This document shows positions 26,656 to 33,459 of a stretch of DNA of 64,000 bases, one piece after another; the stretch's first letter is position 1; each line of letters begins with the position of its first letter. The translations under genes and the position numbers were made by a program. Source of the DNA: Candidatus Hydrogenedentes bacterium ADurb.Bin170 (GTDB taxonomy: Bacteria > Hydrogenedentota > Hydrogenedentia > Hydrogenedentales > CAITNO01). The stretch covers positions 1-64,000 of the forward strand of contig MWCY01000016.1 in the NCBI GenBank assembly GCA_002070275.1, written 5' to 3'. A model generated the notes under the pieces. That model was not told the origin of the DNA. It did not search any database and saw nothing but the letters and a program-made list of their open reading frames with translations.

Positions 26656-27552
26656 ATGGTTCAATTATTAAATCACAAAGAAGTGCGCCACCTTCTTCCG
26701 CCGCGTCCTCCGGACGGACATAAAGGATCTTTTGGGCATCTTGCTGTGGCAGCAGGTTCTACGGGGTTTGCGGGTGCGGTAAAACTTGCCTGCCTTGGCG
26801 CCTATAGAAGTGGTGCCGGACTGGTCACCGCCTGCGTGCCTGCAGCCATTTTTGACAGCCTTGCCTCATCTCTCACTGAGGTTATGCTGAAGAAGTGCCG
26901 TTCCACGGCGGAAGGAAGCCTTTCAGAAGCCGCTTTTTCCGAACTGATGTCTTTTTGCGGAGATAAATCAACGCTTCTTCTGGGTCCGGGACTTTCGCGG
27001 CATGAGGAAACCGTCCGGTGTGTCCGGCGGCTGTGCAGAGAGATCACTCTTCCTCTGGTCATTGATGCGGATGCTCTTAATGCATTGGCTGAACATAAAG
27101 ACGACATGAAAGACGCATTTCATTTGAGGGAAGAGCCGGTTATTGTAACCCCGCATCCGGGAGAGATGAGCCGACTTGCCGGGCTGCCGACGGCTTATAT
27201 CCAGAAAAACCGTATTCCTGTGGCATTGGAATTTGCGCAAAGATGGCAGGTCATAACCGCATTAAAGGGAAAAGACACGATCATTGCCGCTCCTGACGGA
27301 AGAGTCGCCCTTTGCCCGCTCGGAAATAACGGAATGGCTACAGGGGGTTCAGGGGATGTACTGGCAGGCATTGCAGGAGCCCTGCTTGCCCAGAAGATTC
27401 CATCTTTCGATGCAGCATGTGCGGCAGTTTATGTGCATGCACTGGCAGGTGATTTTGCCGCCCGACGACTGGGAACACGCGCCCTGATAGCTGGTGATAT
27501 CATTGATGCTCTGCCCCCGGCCTGGCAGGCGCTTGAAGGATACGGTCTGTGA
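26656..27552 (+). CDS. nnrD: ADP-dependent NAD(P)H-hydrate dehydratase
   Basis: A 298-residue YjeF C-terminal-domain kinase-like enzyme that repairs damaged hydrated NAD(P)H. Seen motifs are HKGSFGHLAVAAGSTGFAGA, the GPGLS nucleotide loop, IDADALNAL, TPHPGEMSRL and the conserved GNNGMATGGSGDVLAG with its catalytic Asp. The epimerase half (YjeF N domain) found fused in many species is missing, so this is a stand-alone dehydratase. AAGGA lies before the ATG. Its stop overlaps the thiL start by four bases, so the two are translationally coupled. Confidence 0.94.
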   Translation: MVQLLNHKEVRHLLPPRPPDGHKGSFGHLAVAAGSTGFAGAVKLACLGAYRSGAGLVTACVPAAIFDSLASSLTEVMLKKCRSTAEGSLSEAAFSELMSFCGDKSTLLLGPGLSRHEETVRCVRRLCREITLPLVIDADALNALAEHKDDMKDAFHLREEPVIVTPHPGEMSRLAGLPTAYIQKNRIPVALEFAQRWQVITALKGKDTIIAAPDGRVALCPLGNNGMATGGSGDVLAGIAGALLAQKIPSFDAACAAVYVHALAGDFAARRLGTRALIAGDIIDALPPAWQALEGYGL

Positions 27553-28535
27553 GTGACTTGCAAAATCTTGGAGAGTTCGGGCTGATTCACCTTCTGACAG
27601 AGGGGCTTCCTCCGGATAAAACTGTCATAAAAGGCATCGGTGACGATTGTGCGGTTGTCCGGATCGGCGGCGAGGAATTGCTTTTTTCCTGTGATGCTTT
27701 TCTCGAAGGCGTGCACTTTCAACGACACTGGGCGACGGGCGAGGATATAGGGCATAAGGCCGCTGCCACCGCTTTAAGCGATATTGCCGCCATGGGCGGT
27801 ATCCCCCTTTATGCACTAATAACGGTCGCAGCGCCGCCTGATACAGATATCTCCTTTCTGCAGGATGTCTACACCGGTTTAAAACATGTTTTTTCAGACA
27901 GCCTGTGCTCCCTGATCGGTGGGGACACTGTATCTTCCGCATCAGGGCTTTTTTTGAATGTAACTGTCACGGGCAAGGGGGCTGGCGGACGAATACTTTA
28001 CCGCCGGGGTATGATGCCCGGTGATCTGATTATGGTTACAGGCCACCCGGGCGCCTCAGCACAGGGACTTCACAGTCTGCTACACGAAAAAGACGCTCCT
28101 CCCTCCCTGCTTCAGGCGCATCGTCGCCCTGTTCCACGCCTGCAGGAAGGTCTTTTTTTCTCCGGGGATCCTGCGGTGCACGCCATGATTGATATCAGCG
28201 ACGGCGTGTCTCAGGATCTGATGCATATGGCACAGTGCAGCAGTGTGTCCGTATATCTGAATTCCGGCGATTTTCCATTTTCGCCTGATCAGATAGCCTA
28301 TGGCAATGCAGGCGGTCTGCCGGCTTTGGATGCTTTTTTATACGGCGGCGAAGATTATGAATTGGCACTTGCGGTTGATCCGGAGCAGGCTGATGCACTA
28401 CAGAAGCGTTTTTCCAGCATGTTTCCGCTTCCCCTGACGGTCATCGGGCATGCTGCTGCGGGTGACCCTGAATTATGGATGGACGGCAAAACAATTAAAA
28501 GCGGCGGCTGGGACCACTTTCAGGAACTGAAATAA
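27549..28535 (+). CDS. thiL: Thiamine-monophosphate kinase
   Basis: A 328-residue ThiL, which phosphorylates thiamine phosphate to the cofactor thiamine diphosphate. It has the PurM-like fold with GIGDDCAVV, the Mg-binding SCDAFLEGVHF, KAAATALSDIAAMGG, IGGDTVSS and GGEDYELAL. The start is GTG 27549, overlapping the nnrD stop. Both genes concern cofactor upkeep. The last 16 bases overlap the end of the convergent redoxin gene. No other thiamine gene is in the window and no thiamine riboswitch was seen. Confidence 0.95.
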   Translation: MSDLQNLGEFGLIHLLTEGLPPDKTVIKGIGDDCAVVRIGGEELLFSCDAFLEGVHFQRHWATGEDIGHKAAATALSDIAAMGGIPLYALITVAAPPDTDISFLQDVYTGLKHVFSDSLCSLIGGDTVSSASGLFLNVTVTGKGAGGRILYRRGMMPGDLIMVTGHPGASAQGLHSLLHEKDAPPSLLQAHRRPVPRLQEGLFFSGDPAVHAMIDISDGVSQDLMHMAQCSSVSVYLNSGDFPFSPDQIAYGNAGGLPALDAFLYGGEDYELALAVDPEQADALQKRFSSMFPLPLTVIGHAAAGDPELWMDGKTIKSGGWDHFQELK

Positions 28536-29101
28536 GCAGGCGCGTTCCCCGGCTTCCATTTTATGTTGCATCCAAGACTCGGACGCTGCACATCGGAAAC
28601 GGGCTTGCCTGCCAGAAGTGCGTCCAGTGCCGCCCGAAGATCCGCTCCTGTCACCGGGCGGTTATTTCCGGGGCGCGCATCATCCATCTGTCCGCGGTAT
28701 ACGAGCCGCTTCTGTGCATCGAAAAGGAAAAAGTCGGGTGTGCATGCCGCTCCATACGCTTTTGCCACTTCCTGAGTCTCGTCATAAAGGTAGGGAAATG
28801 TATATCCGGCGTCTTTCACTTCCAACGCCATTTTATCAGGGGCATCATCCGGGTACGCCTGGACATCATTCGCCATCACGGCAACGATTCCCACACCTTT
28901 CGCTCCGTACTCTCTGCCGATTCGGGCTATTTCTTCGCGCACCAGTTTGACATAGGGACAATGGTTGCTGAGAAACATCACCAGAAGTCCGGGAGCATCA
29001 GCGTAATTCTTAAGAGAAACGGTCTGCTTTTGGGTATCCGGCAAAGAAAAATCCGGTGCCGGCGTGCCTAGCGGCATCATGGTAGAGGCTGTTTGTACCA
29101 T
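28520..29101 (-). CDS. Thioredoxin-fold redoxin (AhpC/TSA-like)
   Basis: A 193-residue protein with a thioredoxin fold. It opens with GTPAPDFSLPDTQ, the usual start of redoxins, and has a single cysteine at the active site in SNHCPYVK rather than CxxC. GAACTPDFFLFD carries the cis-proline loop. Members of this group end in a short tail like GCNIKWKPGN, as here. They are thought to be peroxiredoxin- or TlpA-like, but the substrate is unclear. No export signal is seen. ATG 29101 follows GGAG. The gene is convergent with thiL and overlaps it by 16 bases. Confidence 0.85.
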   Translation of the reverse strand: MVQTASTMMPLGTPAPDFSLPDTQKQTVSLKNYADAPGLLVMFLSNHCPYVKLVREEIARIGREYGAKGVGIVAVMANDVQAYPDDAPDKMALEVKDAGYTFPYLYDETQEVAKAYGAACTPDFFLFDAQKRLVYRGQMDDARPGNNRPVTGADLRAALDALLAGKPVSDVQRPSLGCNIKWKPGNAPAYFSS

Positions 29102-29197
29102 TCTTAAAACTCCTTTCTGGAGCGGAAACACCGCTGCTCCGATGGTATATGCTTTTTAAAAGATACATCGAAAGACCTGCATTCATTCCGGATAAGG

Positions 29198-29845
29198 TCA
29201 TGTGTATGCATAAATGACGGACAGAGAAAGGAGTATTTGCCCGGCGTAATATAAAGGCAGACCAATGACCTGATTGATTTTGCCGGGCGCAATAAAGTGG
29301 TAGCGGGCTACAAACAGATCCGAGACATAAAACAAGCCGGCACCAGCCAGCGTGATCACATAACCGCGGGTAAGAAATACACCCGCTGCAAATGCCACCA
29401 TAACTGTAATGGCGGTCATATAAAGAAGCACCGGAACACGCATTTCTTTCAGATAAGGATAAAGCCACCTGCCTACAAATATTCCGGGGACAAGCATAAT
29501 GGACAATGCCGCCACCGGTGCCGATTTTCCCGGGTGCTGCATGATAAATGCTGTGGTGTAAGCGGCATGAGTCGCCAAAAAAGAAAGCAAGCCCAGAAGA
29601 AAAATACTGCGGGTCTTTGAAATCAGAAAAAGGTCTCCCCACCAGGAAAAAATTAATCCGATGAAAACAGCCAGACCGTAAGCACTGTGGAGCCCCCCTG
29701 CAGCAATGCATAAAACCAGATAACCGGTGGATGCCACCATTTTAAAAGCACCGACCAGATAATGATCTCTGGATAAGGACAGGAGCAGGCATATAACTGC
29801 TGCTACAATCAACCCTATGATGCTGATCAGAATGGAAAGTGTCAT
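29198..29845 (-). CDS. YhhN-family membrane protein (lysoplasmalogenase-like)
   Basis: A 215-residue integral membrane protein with about seven or eight hydrophobic helices. It matches the YhhN/TMEM86 family through FSWWGDLFLI in an early loop, SDLFVARYHF, and the closing PLYYAGQILLSLS. Animal TMEM86B hydrolyses lysoplasmalogen; whether bacterial members do is less certain. The start ATG at 29845 opens directly into the first helix. It lies 61 nt after rlmB on the same strand and 96 nt before the redoxin gene, so cotranscription is possible. Confidence 0.88.
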   Translation of the reverse strand: MTLSILISIIGLIVAAVICLLLSLSRDHYLVGAFKMVASTGYLVLCIAAGGLHSAYGLAVFIGLIFSWWGDLFLISKTRSIFLLGLLSFLATHAAYTTAFIMQHPGKSAPVAALSIMLVPGIFVGRWLYPYLKEMRVPVLLYMTAITVMVAFAAGVFLTRGYVITLAGAGLFYVSDLFVARYHFIAPGKINQVIGLPLYYAGQILLSLSVIYAYT

Positions 29846-29906
29846 CCGTGTTACCTGTGCTTGCTTCTTATATTCATTAGTTTTCTCGATTTATTATACT
29901 GCCATA

Positions 29907-30683
29907 TCAGACTCTTGTGTCAATGTTTTTCTGGCGCCAGCTTTCGTAGAGGATTGCGGCGGCGGCGGCGGCAACATTTAAGGAGTCTATGCCGCTGCTT
30001 TGCGGTATTTTGCAAGATTCATCGCAGAGATCTAATAATGCCCTGTCTACTCCTTCTGCTTCGTTGCCTAAAATGAGACCAACTGGTCGTTTAAAGGAGC
30101 ATTCCCATACCGCTTTTTCGGCGTTCAGAGCCGTTGCAATGAGGCTGATTCCCTGCTCTTTCATCTGTCTCGCCTGTTGAAGACAGTCGGAGACCTGCAC
30201 AAGAGGCAGATGCATGACAGCACCGGCTGAGGCTCGGACGACTTGACTGTTTACGGGAGCCTGTCTGCTTTCCCCCACTATTACTGCAGAAGCACCAAGA
30301 GAGGCGGCGGAGCGGATGATTGCTCCGAAGTTATGGGCGTCCTGAATGCGATCCAAAACAAGATACAGAGGACTCTGCACTGTATTTGGATGAACCTCTT
30401 CCCACCGGGCATAGGGAAAAGGTCCCATTCTCAGCAGCATCCCCTGGTGTTCTGTTGTTCCACAGAGCGTTTTCAACCGGTCGGCGGATACATAAGTAGG
30501 TATAATACCCCAAGTCTGAAGTTTTTCCGAAAGATCCGGATATTCGTTGCTGCTTAAGGTATCGCTGAAATAACACTCGCGGACAGGCCAGGTCCCCATT
30601 CTTATGATTTCAAGAACAGGATTGCGCCCCCAGACCCAGCTGCGTTGATGTCCTGACAGGAACTGTCCTCCTTTTTTTTTCAA
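29907..30683 (-). CDS. rlmB: TrmH/SpoU-family RNA 2'-O-methyltransferase (RlmB-like)
   Basis: A 258-residue SPOUT methyltransferase that would methylate a ribose in 23S rRNA (G2251 in E. coli) using S-adenosylmethionine. The N-terminal substrate-binding part begins WVWGRNPVLEII. The catalytic domain shows motif 1 DRIQDAHNFGAIIRSAASLG, motif 2 LILGNEAEGV and motif 3 IDSLNVAAAAAA, which form the trefoil knot. The start is uncertain: TTG 30683 follows AAGGG, while a strong GGAGGA lies just inside the frame after nine adenines and could drive a later non-ATG start. It follows queC by 29 nt. Confidence 0.88.
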   Translation of the reverse strand: MKKKGGQFLSGHQRSWVWGRNPVLEIIRMGTWPVRECYFSDTLSSNEYPDLSEKLQTWGIIPTYVSADRLKTLCGTTEHQGMLLRMGPFPYARWEEVHPNTVQSPLYLVLDRIQDAHNFGAIIRSAASLGASAVIVGESRQAPVNSQVVRASAGAVMHLPLVQVSDCLQQARQMKEQGISLIATALNAEKAVWECSFKRPVGLILGNEAEGVDRALLDLCDESCKIPQSSGIDSLNVAAAAAAILYESWRQKNIDTRV

Positions 30684-30712
30684 CAGACTACCCTTTTATA
30701 CCAATATCTTTT

Positions 30713-31396
30713 TTATGGTGCGCCCGTGAGGAGCGGATCCTGCATGTGCAGTGCCTGAAAAGCCATATTCCGTTCAACGCAGGTGGGACACACGCCACAG
30801 GGCTTAACGTCCCCGCGATAACAGCTCCAGGTCCGGGCAAAATCCACGTGCAGTTCCAGTCCCTTTTTAACAATTTCTTCTTTTGTAAAATGCATAAAAG
30901 GGGCATGAATACGGACAGGATTGCGCCTGTTCAGTGCGAGCACGGCATTCATGCTCTCCACAAAATCCGAAGTGCAGTCCCAATATCCATATTCAACTTG
31001 TGCCTGAGCCCCATAAAACACATCCTGCGCTCCTTTGACTTCGGCAAAAGCGGCGGCAATGGAAAGAAGCATCATATTGCGGTTGGGCACATAAGTAGAG
31101 GGCTGATCGCGCTGTTCTGGTGCAATCGATACCAGTGCCGGCACTTCGGCACCGCCGGACAGCAAAGAAGACCCGCCTTTGAGCAGACCACCCAGCTCGC
31201 CCAGATCTGCCTGCGTAAAAGAAGCGCCCGCCCGCTTTGCCTGATAGCGCGCACAATCCAGTTCTTTCATGTGGCGCTGTCCATAGGAAAGGGAAAGTGC
31301 ATGAATGTTTTCATAGAGCGGTCGTTGTGCATGCAGCAATACAGTGGAATCCAAACCGCCGCTCACGAGAACCACCGCTGCTTGTTTCAGCTTCAT
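30713..31396 (-). CDS. queC: 7-cyano-7-deazaguanine synthase
   Basis: A 227-residue QueC, which turns 7-carboxy-7-deazaguanine into preQ0 with ATP and ammonia, on the way to queuosine in tRNA. The PP-loop VLVSGGLDSTVLLH starts near residue 8, SLSYGQRH follows, and the zinc site is the four-cysteine cluster in CYRGDVKPCGVCPTC. ATG 31396 is preceded by AAGG; the frame could open earlier but that would swallow the terminator hairpin. Its ribosome site is inside a perfect hairpin, which suggests translational control. queA is elsewhere in the window (57036). Confidence 0.95.
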   Translation of the reverse strand: MKLKQAAVVLVSGGLDSTVLLHAQRPLYENIHALSLSYGQRHMKELDCARYQAKRAGASFTQADLGELGGLLKGGSSLLSGGAEVPALVSIAPEQRDQPSTYVPNRNMMLLSIAAAFAEVKGAQDVFYGAQAQVEYGYWDCTSDFVESMNAVLALNRRNPVRIHAPFMHFTKEEIVKKGLELHVDFARTWSCYRGDVKPCGVCPTCVERNMAFQALHMQDPLLTGAP

Positions 31397-31404
31397 CAGC
31401 GTTT

Positions 31405-31425
31405 GCCTTTTTGAATTAAAAAGGC
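31405..31425 (-). promoter_or_regulatory. Hairpin masking the queC ribosome-binding site
   Basis: On the minus strand GCCTTTTT and AAAAAGGC form a perfect 8-bp stem with a 5-nt loop. The 3' arm holds the AAGG that serves as the queC Shine-Dalgarno sequence. Its 5' arm supplies the T-run of the terminator just upstream and shares two bases with that hairpin. Confidence 0.5.
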
Positions 31426-31451
31426 GGTCTGACCACGTGTGATCAGACCGC
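31418..31451 (-). terminator. Rho-independent terminator between degT and queC
   Basis: On the minus strand GCGGTCTGA and TCAGACCGC form a 9-bp stem with a 10-nt loop, followed by C and five T residues. It lies 24 nt after the DegT-family stop and could act as a terminator of that gene or as an attenuator for queC. Confidence 0.75.
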
Positions 31452-31475
31452 ACAGTATCATTTCATGGCCGCAAA

Positions 31476-32792
31476 TCAGTGAGACAGTGCCTGATATTTT
31501 TTCAGTTGCCCCGGCTTTACGGCACGCAGCTGATCAATATTGTCGACGATCTTTTTAACTGCTGATGCCACCATTTCCATATCGCTTCTGGAATTCATAA
31601 GGAGCTGATGGTGAATGGTCACGCCGCTTTTTTCATGTGCCTCGGTTGCAACAGGAAGTTTGTACTTCGTAATGTCGATCGCTTTCCAGTAGGCTTTACT
31701 GAGGTTATGTCTCGCTTTGGTCTGGGGGCGGAAAAGGCCGCAATTATTGAGCGGTTCGTAGGGCGGTTCAAAGGCATCGACCAATCCGAGCTCCGCATTG
31801 AGCGCAACGCTGAATTGTTTGTTATCCACTTTCAGTTCTTTGGTATCGAGACGGAAAGCGAAGTTAAAATAGCTCTGCTGGGTAATTTCCGGGCGCCGAT
31901 ACATAGGCAGAATTCCGGGAATCCCTGCAAGAAGAGAATTGAGATAAATGGCGTTGATGTCTCTTTGCTTTACCTGTGCGTCCAGGCGTTTAAGCCCTCC
32001 AAGCAGGATTGCCGCCTGCCACTCGGTAAGACGGTAGTTTCCGGACTGTAAAGAATATTGCTGCATATTTGCCGGTTTGGTCAGGCCGAAGACAGCGGGG
32101 TCGGCAGGATAGGGGCGGCCGCAGTTACGGAGACTGTATAATTTGTAGAAAAGTTCGCGGGTTTTACACATGTTAAATCCGCCTTCGCCGCTGGACAGTA
32201 CTTTTGATTCCTGAAAACTCCAGGAACTGATATCGCCCAGACTGCCCACACCCTGCCCCTTCCAGAAGGAGCCATGCTGATGGGCGCAGTCTTCAATTAA
32301 AAAGAGGTTGTGCTTTTTGCAGATCTTCTGAAGGCGGGTCATATCTGTCATGGAACCGTACAGATGCACAACAATAACCGCTCTGGTTTTGGGGGTAATC
32401 GCTTTTTCGACAGCATCCAGATCAAGATTCCAGGTGTCCGGCTCAATATCAACGAGCACAGGTATTGCATTGACATCCACACAGGCCGCTGCCGTTGCCT
32501 GCCAGGTCATGGCGGGAACAATCACTTCATCATAGGCGCCGATACCCAGTGCTTCCAGGGCAATTTGAATACCGATCGTGCCGTTTGCGACACACATGCC
32601 ATATTTCGCGCCCTGATAGGCGGTAAATTTTTCAGCAAATTCCCATTCAACGGGCCCGTCAAAAGACCATCGATTGGAGGTCGTAATCTTTGCAACCAGT
32701 TTTGCATCAGCCGCATCGCTGATGGGCCATTTTGCCCATTTCTTGGATTTTTTTACCACTGCTTTGCCGCCGCAAATAGCCAGTTTTGCCAT
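31476..32792 (-). CDS. DegT/DnrJ/EryC1/StrS-family aminotransferase
   Basis: A 438-residue PLP-dependent sugar aminotransferase-like protein (fold type I). Seen are the cofactor contacts VANGTIGIQIALEALGIG and PAMTWQATA, IEDCAHQHGS with the PLP-binding Asp, and the Schiff-base lysine in FQESKVLSSGEGGF. The family makes amino sugars for surface glycans or antibiotics; this branch is longer than typical sugar enzymes and resembles AHBA-synthase-like members. It has its own promoter, a leader near 110 nt and a terminator, so it is a single-gene unit. The second DegT protein at 58207 is clearly different. Substrate unknown. Confidence 0.88.
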   Translation of the reverse strand: MAKLAICGGKAVVKKSKKWAKWPISDAADAKLVAKITTSNRWSFDGPVEWEFAEKFTAYQGAKYGMCVANGTIGIQIALEALGIGAYDEVIVPAMTWQATAAACVDVNAIPVLVDIEPDTWNLDLDAVEKAITPKTRAVIVVHLYGSMTDMTRLQKICKKHNLFLIEDCAHQHGSFWKGQGVGSLGDISSWSFQESKVLSSGEGGFNMCKTRELFYKLYSLRNCGRPYPADPAVFGLTKPANMQQYSLQSGNYRLTEWQAAILLGGLKRLDAQVKQRDINAIYLNSLLAGIPGILPMYRRPEITQQSYFNFAFRLDTKELKVDNKQFSVALNAELGLVDAFEPPYEPLNNCGLFRPQTKARHNLSKAYWKAIDITKYKLPVATEAHEKSGVTIHHQLLMNSRSDMEMVASAVKKIVDNIDQLRAVKPGQLKKYQALSH

Positions 32793-32910
32793 TATCTGTC
32801 TCCTTAGATTTGGTTGGATTCAGCACACGCGCATCTTGTTAAGGCGGATCCCGCTCCAGTAGCCCGGATGGGACCGCTTGCTGAAACTGACGGTTAAAAA
32901 GAATTGTTTC

Positions 32911-32940
32911 AGTATACACCGGCTCTGTTATGCAGTGCAA
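32911..32940 (-). promoter_or_regulatory. Promoter of the DegT-family gene
   Basis: On the minus strand: -35 TTGCAC (32935-32940), an 18-nt spacer and -10 TATACT (32911-32916). The leader to the ATG at 32792 would be about 110 nt. Confidence 0.5.
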
Positions 32941-32984
32941 AAACCAGCCGGACAAACATTCACATTTGCTGCGTTCAACAACAT

Positions 32985-33458
32985 TCAGAGGCGCCCGGTA
33001 TTTCTCTGTTTCAGATAACTTTCTGCCCGGCAGACAATTTCTTTCTCAGAGGAATAGGTCATGGTTTTGCATATCTCGGACGGAAGTACCCATCGGGGTA
33101 CAAAAAGAGCCTCCTCCTCTCCGACAGGCTGTGCCACCCCTCTTGTTTCGTCGGTGTCGATAAAGGTCATGAGGTAATAATGTTCTGTCCGTTCGATAAT
33201 TTTGTGATCCCGCTGAAAGCGGCTGTGCACTTCGCCCAGATAACTGATAATCCTCAGATTCCAATAACCGCTTTCTTCTCCCACCTCGCGTAAAGCACAC
33301 TGTTCAAGTGTCTCGCCTGCGTCAATATGTCCTTTGGGAAGCCGCAGCTCATGCACAACGCTGCCGTTACGCTTTACATGTCTTTCCAGAACAAGCAACT
33401 CGCCCTTTTGATTGACGACGACACCGCCTGCAGTAACATACCTGTCGGTTTTATGCAC
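32985..33458 (-). CDS. Nudix hydrolase
   Basis: A predicted 157-residue Nudix enzyme, which cleaves nucleoside diphosphates linked to another group. The Nudix box G-x5-E-x7-RE-x2-EE-x-G is complete in GHIDAGETLEQCALREVGEE plus SG. The fold begins at RYVTAGGVVVN. I chose GTG 33458, two bases after the clpA stop, because the domain starts right there; the in-frame ATG at 33518 would overlap clpA by 59 bases and is the main alternative. The gene is the third in the clpS-clpA-nudix operon and is probably translated by coupling. Substrate unknown. Confidence 0.8.
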   Translation of the reverse strand: MHKTDRYVTAGGVVVNQKGELLVLERHVKRNGSVVHELRLPKGHIDAGETLEQCALREVGEESGYWNLRIISYLGEVHSRFQRDHKIIERTEHYYLMTFIDTDETRGVAQPVGEEEALFVPRWVLPSEICKTMTYSSEKEIVCRAESYLKQRNTGRL

Positions 33459-33459
33459 G

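Noticed and set aside
31397-31475. preQ1-I riboswitch before queC
   Set aside because: The loop of the first hairpin has no C-rich segment to pair with the A-rich tail, so the pseudoknot cannot form as in known preQ1-I RNAs.
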